A DNA stretch of 11,529 nucleotides from Methylococcaceae bacterium (GCA_030618325.1 JAUXDP010000080.1:1-11529), one strand, 5' to 3'. Shown: positions 1 to 6,662, numbered from the stretch's first letter. The notes: a model not told the origin generated them from the sequence alone. Made by a program: numbers and translations.

Positions 1-980
1 TTAAAAAAATTGTTATACCAAATGCCCAGCAAGGCCATAATAACCGGTATGTTTTGTTCATAGGGCGTGTCTCGAAAGTGCTGGTCGGCTTTATGTGCAC
101 CGGTTAGCAAGGCTTCATAATGATCCATGCCTATGTAAAGAGCAATTGATAATCCGATTGCAGACCAGAGCGAAAAGCGGCCACCCACCCAATCCCAAAA
201 TTCAAACATATTTTCTGCATCAATGCCGAATTCTGAAACTAATTTGGAATTAGTGGAAATGGCAGCGAAATGCTTTGCAATGGCACTCTCATCCTTCGCC
301 TCATCCAAGAGCCATTTGCGGGCAGAGCCTGCATTAATCATTGTTTCTTGCGTTGTGAAGGATTTCGAAGCGACAAGAAACAAAGTAGTTTCCGGGGATA
401 GCGGATTGAGAATCTGAACCAGGTCAGTTTGATCGACATTGGATATAAAATGGACATTGATGCCGAGGGAAGCGTAGGGTGCCAGTGCTGAGGAAACCAT
501 TTTTGGCCCCAAATCAGAGCCGCCGATACCGATGTTGACAACATCCTTAATGGGTTTTCCTGTATATCCTCGCCATTCCCCCGAATGAACACGATCACAA
601 AAAGCCCGCATTTCTTGCAAAACATGATTAATGCCCGGCATGACATTATTTCCGTCAACAAAGACGGGTTTGTTGCTTCTATTACGTAGCGCAGTATGCA
701 AAACAGCACGGTTTTCAGTGGTGTTGATTTTTTCGCCTGAGAACATGGCTTCGGTTTTTTCTTTTAGACCTGCTGTTTTTGCCAGCTCTATTAGTAAAGA
801 AACAGTTTCAGTGGTAATTCTATTTTTTGAATAATCATATAAAATATCATTAAAGTGAGTGGAGAATTTGTTAAATCGATCAGGATCTGAAATAAATGCA
901 TTACGCATATGGTGATTTTTGATTTCCTGATAATGTTTTTCCAGGGCTTTCCATGCTGCTGATTGGCTAAGGGAGGGCAT
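1..980 (-). CDS. pgi: Glucose-6-phosphate isomerase, N-terminal part (3' end outside window)
   Basis: Interconverts glucose-6-phosphate and fructose-6-phosphate in the cytoplasm (glycolysis, gluconeogenesis, sugar-nucleotide supply). Reading the minus strand from the ATG at 978-980 gives 326 uninterrupted codons to the left edge, against about 550 in the E. coli enzyme. Visible family motifs are the phosphate-binding stretch NIGIGGSDLGP (from N149), SKSFTTQET, and the PROSITE-type signature WDWVGGRFSLWSAIG (from W262). The last readable residues, GIWYNNFF, match E. coli Pgi. The catalytic Glu and His of the GEPGTNGQH region and the C-terminal Lys lie outside the window, so activity cannot be judged. 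A GGAG sits about 11 bases upstream of the ATG. The gene is divergent from the copper operon, with 254 bases between them. No frameshift seen. Confidence 0.97.
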   Translation of the reverse strand, partial: MPSLSQSAAWKALEKHYQEIKNHHMRNAFISDPDRFNKFSTHFNDILYDYSKNRITTETVSLLIELAKTAGLKEKTEAMFSGEKINTTENRAVLHTALRNRSNKPVFVDGNNVMPGINHVLQEMRAFCDRVHSGEWRGYTGKPIKDVVNIGIGGSDLGPKMVSSALAPYASLGINVHFISNVDQTDLVQILNPLSPETTLFLVASKSFTTQETMINAGSARKWLLDEAKDESAIAKHFAAISTNSKLVSEFGIDAENMFEFWDWVGGRFSLWSAIGLSIALYIGMDHYEALLTGAHKADQHFRDTPYEQNIPVIMALLGIWYNNFF

Positions 981-1014
981 GTAAATAATACTCCAAACTA
1001 TAAAATGTTATAAA

Positions 1015-1043
1015 AGTTTACGGAAATAGACAGCGGTAATCAA
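1015..1043 (-). promoter_or_regulatory. Candidate sigma-70 promoter for pgi
   Basis: On the minus strand, TTGATT (1038-1043) and TAAACT (1015-1020) are separated by exactly 17 bases. Each matches four of six consensus positions. Transcription would start about 30 bases before the pgi ATG. This is pattern matching only; an alternative -10 (TTATAA) lies just downstream. For the opposite-strand copper operon I found no convincing -35/-10 pair between 1044 and 1234, only AT-rich sequence and a strong ribosome site (GAGGAAGG, 1221-1228). Confidence 0.3.
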
Positions 1044-1234
1044 TAAAGAATTAGACATTAATAATATTCTTATGTAAAATCAAAAAGCGGTCAAACCGGA
1101 TCCAGAACTTCCTTTATATTGGTAAGGTAATGTGCTAGCATTCGCAATGACTTTTGGCTTTTCTTCAATAGGGATGTAAGAGGTAAAAGATAACATATAA
1201 AAATAAGATAGTTAAACTTAGAGGAAGGTGATTT

Positions 1235-1831
1235 ATGAACTTAAAAAAAATATTAGCAAAGGGTATCATAGGCTTGTTAGCTCTGGTTTTTTCTGCTTCA
1301 CTGTGGGCGCATGGCGGTGCAGCTGGAACAGACACCGATCAGTGTAAATTTGAGCTGGAGCCAGATCATTGGATCCATTATACGGCATATCAGCCGAAAG
1401 CTTACCCCGCTGAAGAATTTTGTGGAAGCCTCCCAAGCGACGATACTTTAACTCAACTTGTTTTTGATTATCAGGACGTCAGGTATCGGAATATGGCGGT
1501 GGAGTTTGAAGTAACCAAAGAACCGGAAGGGACAGTCGTTTTTAAGTTGCCGAAGAAAAAACATAAATCAGGTACGGTTGTTTTGACATTGCCTAATGGT
1601 GTCCCTGATCCTGGACAATATCTAATCCATATTACTTTGATTCCTAATGAAGGGGAAGGTAAGAATTTAGATGTGCATATGGGGTTTATCGCTGGTGGTG
1701 GTAAAGGGGCAAGTTCAACTGATTTGATGCTTTATGCATTTTTTCTATTCGCAGGCCTTTATGTCCTCTATCTTTCTCATGAAGGATTCAAAGCAAAGGT
1801 CGATGAAGCATTGGCAAAACTTAAAAGCTGA
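1235..1831 (+). CDS. Exported, membrane-anchored protein with predicted mature N-terminal histidine; first gene of copper operon
   Basis: 198 residues, function unknown. Residues 1-25 form a signal peptide (KK near the start, hydrophobic core, LWA cleavage site), so the mature protein should begin H26-G-G. The periplasmic part (about 26-160) looks beta-rich. It has two cysteines (C37, C63) that could form a disulfide and histidines at 45, 48, 110, 132 and 148. The stretch DHWIHYTAYQPKAYPAEEFC recalls, from memory, a group of conserved small exported proteins of proteobacteria; I cannot name the family. Residues about 162-180 are a transmembrane helix, followed by a Lys-rich cytoplasmic tail. 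Strong ribosome site GAGGAAGG ends 6 bases before the ATG. It lies 41 bases upstream of the multicopper oxidase and shares its strand and topology. A copper-binding or partner role is inferred from context and the N-terminal His. Confidence 0.85.
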   Translation: MNLKKILAKGIIGLLALVFSASLWAHGGAAGTDTDQCKFELEPDHWIHYTAYQPKAYPAEEFCGSLPSDDTLTQLVFDYQDVRYRNMAVEFEVTKEPEGTVVFKLPKKKHKSGTVVLTLPNGVPDPGQYLIHITLIPNEGEGKNLDVHMGFIAGGGKGASSTDLMLYAFFLFAGLYVLYLSHEGFKAKVDEALAKLKS

Positions 1832-1872
1832 TCTATTTTCAGATCCTGTAACTAAAATATTAGGTAAAGAAA

Positions 1873-3615
1873 ATGTGGAAATATCAACTGCCCAAGTTTA
1901 TGGGTGTGGTCTCGGTATTGGTGCCTTTTTTGGCTTCGGCTGCTGTAACCCTGCCCAAAACGGTCAAAGTAGATCCAGGTGAAATTGAAAAGGTTTGTGG
2001 CAAAAGCAGTCCTGAATGGCGTAAAGCTACAACTATTGATAAAGTTTCTATCCAGGAGTCGCTGCGATGTAATCCCGATAATCCAGCACAAATCGCAGCT
2101 GAAGTTAAAGGTACAAATAATATTTCCATGAGTACTTTGATGGATACCTATTTTGCCTCGGATGCCATTACTAAAACTAATGATAGGGATGGCGATGGTG
2201 ATCCGGATCATATAGTCATTAGGCTTGAAGTAACAGAGTTGAATGGCCACTCACCTGATTTTGCCGGTATCGTTCCTACTTTCGATATAGCTCCTGGAGT
2301 GCAGCCTGGAATGTGGGTGTTTGCCCCGAAGTCTCGTGGCATGGCAACCAGAAGCTTTGTTGGTCTGGATGCCAATCCTTTGTTAAGAGTGCCCTCTCCT
2401 CCTATTCGGGTTGAGCAAGGCGATACGGTATGGATAGTGCTGGAAAATACCCATTATTTTCCACACACTATACACTTGCACGGCGTCGATCATCCATGGA
2501 TTGATAGTTCGGGCGAAGGTAATGACGGTGTGCCACAAACCAGTGATAAATTTGTAGTGCCAGGTCAAAGTAGAACCTATGAAATTCGCCCCAGACAACC
2601 GGGTACGTTTGTTTATCATTGCCATGTGCAAACGCATGTACATTTAGCCATGGGTTTGGTCGGCATGTTTATCGTCGAGGAAAACCGCCCTAATAACTGG
2701 GTGCAAACCTTCAATGTTGGCGGCGGACAAGTTCGGCATCCTTCGAAAGCAGTATTGGAAGAGTATGATAACGAATATGACTTGCATTATCATGCCATGG
2801 ATAAAGAGCTGCATAGCATTATTCAAAAGCATAATGATCCTCGTCTAATCGCTAAGGCAATGAATCGGGATTATGATATGACCGATTCAACAGAGGATTA
2901 TTATGTTTTAAATGGGCGTTCTTTTCCTTACACGTTAAGGGAGTCGATTATTGTTGCTGAACCTGATAAAAATATAAAGACCAGAATTTTTAATAGTTCA
3001 GGGGAGCTGCTAGCACTTCATACCCATGGGCATAAAGGGACTATTACCCATTATGATGGCATAAAACATAATCCGGATGCTCAGATTATGCGTGATGTCT
3101 ACGATATAGCCCCAGCGCAACGAAATGATATTAAAATCAGTACGGTTGATGATGGTTTGCATAGTTATGGCCAAGGAATCTGGATTTTTCATGATCACAG
3201 GGAAAAGGGAATTACTACTGATGGTATGAATCCAGGTGGGAATGTGAGTGCTCTCGTGTATAAAAAATATTTAACAGAAGAAGGGTTGCCGAAAGGAATT
3301 GGTGAAAGCATAGCGCCTCTGTTTACCAAGGGATTTCATGCAAGAAAATACCCTGTGTGGCAAGATATAGATAGCTGGAATAGTTTGGGTGAGGTGGATG
3401 GCAGGGGGTATAAAGCGCCCCCTCCTGCAGTACCACTGCTTGTAAAAGGGCCAAAAAGTATGGCAGAAGCATTAAAGGATCAAGAAAATGCAAATGGGAG
3501 CAACTCATTTAGGAATTTTCTAGTGGGGTTGCTTTTGGGAATTTTGGCTTATACTGCAATTATCAATAGGGAGAAGATTTTGGCTCTGATTCCTTCTAAG
3601 AAAGGAGGGGCGTAA
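1873..3615 (+). CDS. Membrane-anchored two-domain multicopper oxidase (type C-like copper arrangement)
   Basis: 580 residues. A signal peptide (about 1-23) is followed by an N-terminal extension (about 24-165) containing an acidic loop (D104-D112) and then two cupredoxin domains. Domain 1 has HTIHLHG (H198, H201, H203) and HCHVQTHVHLAM (H249, C250, H251, H255, M260). This gives a full type 1 site (H198, C250, H255, M260) and half of the trinuclear cluster. Domain 2 has HTHGH (H383, H385) and FHDH (H440, H442), the other half, but Asp441 replaces the type 1 Cys. One type 1 site in domain 1 plus four HxH motifs matches the type C two-domain oxidases, as in the Nitrosomonas europaea blue copper oxidase, which form trimers with the cluster between subunits. 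Residues 547-564 are a transmembrane helix with a basic tail. It probably couples oxidation of a periplasmic substrate (metal ion, organic or protein) to O2 reduction. The spacing C+5 His, C+10 Met argues against nitrite reductase NirK. Upstream AGGT (1862-1865) is a plausible ribosome site. Confidence 0.93.
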   Translation: MWKYQLPKFMGVVSVLVPFLASAAVTLPKTVKVDPGEIEKVCGKSSPEWRKATTIDKVSIQESLRCNPDNPAQIAAEVKGTNNISMSTLMDTYFASDAITKTNDRDGDGDPDHIVIRLEVTELNGHSPDFAGIVPTFDIAPGVQPGMWVFAPKSRGMATRSFVGLDANPLLRVPSPPIRVEQGDTVWIVLENTHYFPHTIHLHGVDHPWIDSSGEGNDGVPQTSDKFVVPGQSRTYEIRPRQPGTFVYHCHVQTHVHLAMGLVGMFIVEENRPNNWVQTFNVGGGQVRHPSKAVLEEYDNEYDLHYHAMDKELHSIIQKHNDPRLIAKAMNRDYDMTDSTEDYYVLNGRSFPYTLRESIIVAEPDKNIKTRIFNSSGELLALHTHGHKGTITHYDGIKHNPDAQIMRDVYDIAPAQRNDIKISTVDDGLHSYGQGIWIFHDHREKGITTDGMNPGGNVSALVYKKYLTEEGLPKGIGESIAPLFTKGFHARKYPVWQDIDSWNSLGEVDGRGYKAPPPAVPLLVKGPKSMAEALKDQENANGSNSFRNFLVGLLLGILAYTAIINREKILALIPSKKGGA

Positions 3616-3616
3616 G

Positions 3617-4471
3617 ATGCGAGTATTAAACTTTCTACTGCTATCTTGTATGTTTACAGGGGTTACACTAGCCCAGGAAATTGTAGATCATAACAGCATG
3701 TTAATGGATCATGGTGGCGGTCATATGATGGATATGGGTGGCGGCATGGTAATGGGCCAGAATCTGGATACATTGCCTGGAGGCTGTGACAAAATTGCGG
3801 CAACCAAAGAAATTACAGTGCGGGCTGGGCATAAATACGCTGAGCCTTTTCCTGGAAGAATGTTCGCGTTTGATGTTCAGGAATATCAATTTGAACCATG
3901 CACGAAATTGACTGTTAATTTTATTAACGAAGATAATATCCGTCATCAATGGATGATGCATGGATTACCAGGGTATTTATATCCAAAAGGAATGTTTCAT
4001 CTGGAAGTGACCGGGCCTGGAAAAATTTCCGGAACTTTAATTTTGCCGCCTGGTGATAAAACATATCTGGTCCATTGTGATCTTGCTCAACACATGGAAA
4101 AAGGTATGAAAGGGCAATTGAAAGTGGGCAAAGGTAGTGGCGATTTGCCAAGTATTCCTGGAGTTACAGAGTTTGTGATTCAGGATAATTATGAGGACGC
4201 CATTCCTGAAGAAATAGTAGTTCCAGATACTCCAGCAGCTTCTACAAAAGAAGTGAGTAAGTCGGTTCCAAATGACTCTTGGATATCCGGGGTTATGGTG
4301 GTTGGTCTGGCTGTTGGTTTTTTGGCGGCAACATTGTTGGCGCGTAAATTTAAGGGTATGGCTGCGACAGAAGTTATAAACTATATTGTTGGTTTACTAA
4401 AAACAATAGTGGATTATATAATCTCATTGATAAGTGGTTTGGTTAAGAAAGGAGCATCAAGTAAGACTTAA
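3617..4471 (+). CDS. Membrane-anchored cupredoxin with Met/His-rich N-terminus
   Basis: 284 residues. The signal peptide (about 1-19, TLA cleavage) is followed by a copper-binding-like segment, residues 25-46, with three His and seven Met. A plastocyanin-like domain (about 64-172) carries a type 1 copper set: H110 (or H115), C154, H159, M164 in HCDLAQHMEKGM. C57 and C95 could form a disulfide. A Pro/acid-rich linker (about 178-220) leads to a transmembrane helix (223-241), a basic patch (RKFKG), and a second hydrophobic or amphipathic helix (250-276) ending KK. The start lies one base after the oxidase stop, and the very strong ribosome site AAAGGAGGGG (3601-3610) sits inside the oxidase's last codons, so the two are probably translationally coupled. 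Likely an electron-transfer partner or copper donor for the oxidase, held at the periplasmic face of the inner membrane. The type 1 assignment comes from the motif; the partner role is inferred. Confidence 0.92.
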   Translation: MRVLNFLLLSCMFTGVTLAQEIVDHNSMLMDHGGGHMMDMGGGMVMGQNLDTLPGGCDKIAATKEITVRAGHKYAEPFPGRMFAFDVQEYQFEPCTKLTVNFINEDNIRHQWMMHGLPGYLYPKGMFHLEVTGPGKISGTLILPPGDKTYLVHCDLAQHMEKGMKGQLKVGKGSGDLPSIPGVTEFVIQDNYEDAIPEEIVVPDTPAASTKEVSKSVPNDSWISGVMVVGLAVGFLAATLLARKFKGMAATEVINYIVGLLKTIVDYIISLISGLVKKGASSKT

Positions 4472-4494
4472 TTAAATATCACTGAAACTCTTTG

Positions 4495-4530
4495 AAGCCT
4501 CCAAAACTGAGTGGTTGCGGGGGCTTTTTT
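4495..4530 (+). terminator. Rho-independent terminator of the copper operon
   Basis: AAGCCTCC (4495-4502) pairs with GGGGGCTT (4519-4526), an 8-base stem with one G-U pair and a 16-base loop, followed by a T run to 4530. It lies 23 bases after the cupredoxin stop. It separates the three copper genes from yqaA, which starts 139 bases further on. Confidence 0.8.
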
Positions 4531-4669
4531 GTGTGTTAAGTAATAGGTGGCTTGTTGAAAAATTGGAGATAATACCCCTTCCGGTTTATCATAGTATCAG
4601 TGCGAACTACGGAGCCAAGGAAAACAAGATAAGCCTTGGAATTTCTGTGGTGAATAATTACAAAATATT

Positions 4670-5095
4670 ATGGAAGAGTTATCGGCTGGCATTTGGGGGC
4701 TTTTTATCAGTTCTTTTATTTCGTCGACCATTGCCCCAGGTGGTTCAGAAGCGGTATTGGCCTATATGGTCTCCGAAAAACATTATAAAGTCTTGTTGTT
4801 GATTTTGGTTGCAACAGTAGGAAATACCCTGGGAGCATTAACGACTTGGGGCTTGGGAAGCCTAGCTGCAAAAAAATATCCTGTAGAGGGTATGCTTACT
4901 GAAAAGAAGCGGAAATCCTTAGAATTAGTCAAAAAATGGGGTGGTTGGGCCATGTTTTTTTCATGGCTACCCATTATTGGTGATGGTTTGTGCTTTGCCG
5001 GAGGGTGGTTAAGGCTTTCGTTGTTTTTTTCAGGGATAGCTATTTTTATTGGTAAAGCGGTGCGGTATTGCTTGGTAGCTTATGTATTTCTTTAA
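4670..5095 (+). CDS. yqaA: YqaA family inner-membrane protein (DedA/SNARE-associated superfamily)
   Basis: 141 residues, nearly the same length as E. coli YqaA (142). Family motifs in order are PGGSEAVL (23-30), GNTLGALTTWGLG (51-63), a basic segment EKKRKSLELVKKWG (78-91), SWLPIIGDGLCFAGGWLRL (98-116) and GKAVRY (128-133). These align well with E. coli YqaA as I remember it. Hydrophobic segments at about 6-21, 40-66, 93-112 and 117-140 give a compact membrane protein with re-entrant-type G/P-rich motifs. The superfamily includes DedA proteins linked to membrane homeostasis and lipid-carrier transport, but the substrate of YqaA itself is not established. An in-frame stop at 4655-4657 fixes the ATG as the start; the ribosome site is weak. 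It follows the copper operon terminator and so is probably transcribed separately. Confidence 0.9.
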   Translation: MEELSAGIWGLFISSFISSTIAPGGSEAVLAYMVSEKHYKVLLLILVATVGNTLGALTTWGLGSLAAKKYPVEGMLTEKKRKSLELVKKWGGWAMFFSWLPIIGDGLCFAGGWLRLSLFFSGIAIFIGKAVRYCLVAYVFL

Positions 5096-5117
5096 TTTAA
5101 CATTTTGTTTAAAGGCT

Positions 5118-5151
5118 AACTGTACGTCCCATGCCACGAGTGTGCAGTTTT
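5118..5151 (+). terminator. Possible weak terminator after yqaA
   Basis: AACTGTAC (5118-5125) can pair with GTGCAGTT (5142-5149) with one G-U pair and a 16-base loop, followed by only a few T residues. The position, 22 bases after the yqaA stop, fits a terminator, but the stem is moderate and the T run short. It could be chance. Confidence 0.25.
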
Positions 5152-5219
5152 CTATCAGATGACTTTTTCCGGTGTTAAACCAAATTTTTTTAACAGATAA
5201 CTTCTTGGATTGGTAGTTT

Positions 5220-6008
5220 ATGCTTCGTCATTTTCCGGCAGTAAATGGAGAAATTACCCATAATGCGCGCGATTACTTTATAACGGTTTTCACCTTTTTT
5301 TGTGTTGCGATATGTTTGGTAACTGATGCCGATGCAAATATAGATAAACAGAATGCGCTGGGTGTGGCTGGCTGGGTGTTTTTGCTTGGGCTGTTATTGG
5401 GTGAGTGTAAGTTCGTCAGAATGCAAGTTCTGATAGCTGTGGCTTTTGCAACGGTAGGAGAGCATTTTGCCTCGGTATTTATGGGGGGCTATACTTATAG
5501 GTTTGAAAATGTTCCATCTTATGTTCCACCTGGGCATGGTATGGTTTATTTGACCGCTGTTGCTATGGCTCGCTCAGGGCTATTTCAGCAGTATGCTCGT
5601 GAAATTGCAATATTTGTCGTCTTGGTTTGTGGTATTTGGTCTATGTGGGGGGTTAGCGGGATTCCAGAGCAGGGAGATGCTGTTGGTGCTCTATTGTTCT
5701 GGGTTTTTTTGGTTTACCTTTTTAAGGGGCAGTCACCGATGGTATATTTGGCTGCTTTTTTTATTACCACTTGGCTGGAATTGATTGGAACAGCGGTTGG
5801 AACATGGACCTGGGCATCTATTGATCCTGTTCTAAGTCTTCCTCAAGGTAATCCGCCTAGTGGTGTAGCTGCGTGGTACTGTCTAGTTGACGCTGTGGCT
5901 CTAAATTTTGCACTACCGGCTTTGAATGGAGTCGCCAAAGTAAAGGGGTGGCTACTAGAGATAAAATTACGAGTATCTGTTTATGATGCCGAATTGAAGG
6001 AAAGGTAA
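5220..6008 (+). CDS. Polytopic membrane protein of unknown function with two similar motif blocks
   Basis: 262 residues; I do not recognise a characterised family. Hydrophobic stretches at about 20-37, 47-62, 68-85, 106-120, 126-146, 155-170, 173-192 and 215-235 suggest seven or eight membrane segments. Two conserved-looking blocks stand out. One is E81...GGYTYRF (89-95) followed by VPSYVPPGHGMVYL (98-111). The other is E187...GTWTWAS (194-200) followed by LPQGNPPSGVAAWYCL (207-222). Each pairs a membrane-embedded Glu with an aromatic-Thr-aromatic triplet and a Pro/Gly turn before the next helix, which suggests an internal duplication and perhaps a polar active or transport site. The C-terminus is short, basic then acidic, probably cytoplasmic. 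It lies 124 bases after yqaA and 132 before sodC. The ribosome site is poor. Function cannot be assigned; an enzyme acting on a lipid or isoprenoid is one speculative option. Confidence 0.85.
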   Translation: MLRHFPAVNGEITHNARDYFITVFTFFCVAICLVTDADANIDKQNALGVAGWVFLLGLLLGECKFVRMQVLIAVAFATVGEHFASVFMGGYTYRFENVPSYVPPGHGMVYLTAVAMARSGLFQQYAREIAIFVVLVCGIWSMWGVSGIPEQGDAVGALLFWVFLVYLFKGQSPMVYLAAFFITTWLELIGTAVGTWTWASIDPVLSLPQGNPPSGVAAWYCLVDAVALNFALPALNGVAKVKGWLLEIKLRVSVYDAELKER

Positions 6009-6140
6009 AAAATGAAAAAGGATTATTTATCTTTTATCCAAACTTAGAAGTAGAATAGAAAAAAGTATATAGTGAAAGTGACAGGCGAATGAAGTCTGAG
6101 CGCGCCACTTACATGGTTAAAAATTAAGAGGAATATAGAT

Positions 6141-6662
6141 ATGCGAAGTCTGAGACTATTAACTTTTACTGCAATTTTTGTTGCCGGTTCTGTTGGGGCG
6201 GAAAGTATTAATATTACCATTAACAAGGTTACTTCAAGAGGCTTGGGCAAAGAAATTGGAACGATAACAGTTACAGATACCCAGTATGGGGCTCTTTTCT
6301 CGCCTGACTTGACAAGCCTTTCCTCTGGGGTTCATGGATTCCATATACATAAAAACCCAGATTGTGGCCCTAAAGAGAAAAATGGCAAAATGGTTCCAGG
6401 CTTGGCTGCTGGGGGACACTATGATCCGGTTAATGCTAATTTTCATTCAGGTCCCTATGGAAAAGGTCACCTAGGTGACTTATCCTTTCTCTATGTCGAT
6501 GCTGATGGTAAAGCTAAATCCCCTGTTCTGGCTCCGCGAGTTAAAGTCTCTGATCTCCAGGGACGTTCTTTAATTATCCATGCTGGCGGAGATAACTATT
6601 CGGATTCTCCAAAAAAACTGGGTGGGGGCGGACCAAGAATTGCATGCGGGGTAGTAAAATAG
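6141..6662 (+). CDS. sodC: Periplasmic Cu,Zn superoxide dismutase
   Basis: Converts superoxide to O2 and H2O2 in the periplasm. 173 residues, the usual length of bacterial SodC, with a signal peptide of about 20 residues (VGA cleavage). All metal ligands are visible: copper by H68 and H70 (HGFHIH), bridging H93 (GGHYDP) and H147 (IIHAGGDNYSD); zinc by H93, H102, H110 and D113 (GHLGDL). C75 and C169 form the conserved disulfide, and R166 in the GGGGPRIACG block is the active-site arginine that steers superoxide. It has an AGAGGA ribosome site 8 bases before the ATG. It is convergent with the LPS genes and the last plus-strand gene of the copper-rich half. Protection against superoxide made next to the membrane-bound oxidase is a possible link, but co-regulation is not shown. 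Confidence 0.97.
   Translation: MRSLRLLTFTAIFVAGSVGAESINITINKVTSRGLGKEIGTITVTDTQYGALFSPDLTSLSSGVHGFHIHKNPDCGPKEKNGKMVPGLAAGGHYDPVNANFHSGPYGKGHLGDLSFLYVDADGKAKSPVLAPRVKVSDLQGRSLIIHAGGDNYSDSPKKLGGGGPRIACGVVK

Noticed and set aside
338..709. 123-residue minus-strand ORF inside pgi
   Set aside because: It is an out-of-frame shadow of pgi, whose own frame is continuous and carries family motifs.
1087..1097. CGGT-CAA-ACCG inverted repeat in the pgi/copper operon spacer
   Set aside because: Only four-base arms; expected by chance, with no promoter element close enough to support an operator.
1873..3615. Copper nitrite reductase (NirK) as the identity of the oxidase
   Set aside because: NirK also has a type 1 site in domain 1, but its Cys-to-His spacing is longer and it lacks the four HxH motifs. 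Here HCH with C+5 His and C+10 Met, plus HLH, HTH and HDH, specify a trinuclear oxidase cluster.
3617..3679. Lipoprotein signal (LLSC) in the cupredoxin
   Set aside because: LLS-Cys deviates from the lipobox, lies too early (Cys11) and is followed by more hydrophobic signal sequence with a good TLA cleavage site.
4515..4802. 95-residue ORF on the plus strand
   Set aside because: It starts inside the terminator, overlaps yqaA in another frame, and its sequence resembles no protein, whereas yqaA matches its family throughout.
5174..5194. GTTAAA/TTTAAC hairpin upstream of the unknown membrane protein gene
   Set aside because: Short, almost all A-T stem in an AT-rich spacer; not stable enough to call a terminator or regulator.
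6012..6047. 11-codon ORF (MKKDYLSFIQT) after the unknown membrane protein
   Set aside because: Too short and without a partner signal; such ORFs arise by chance in AT-rich spacers.
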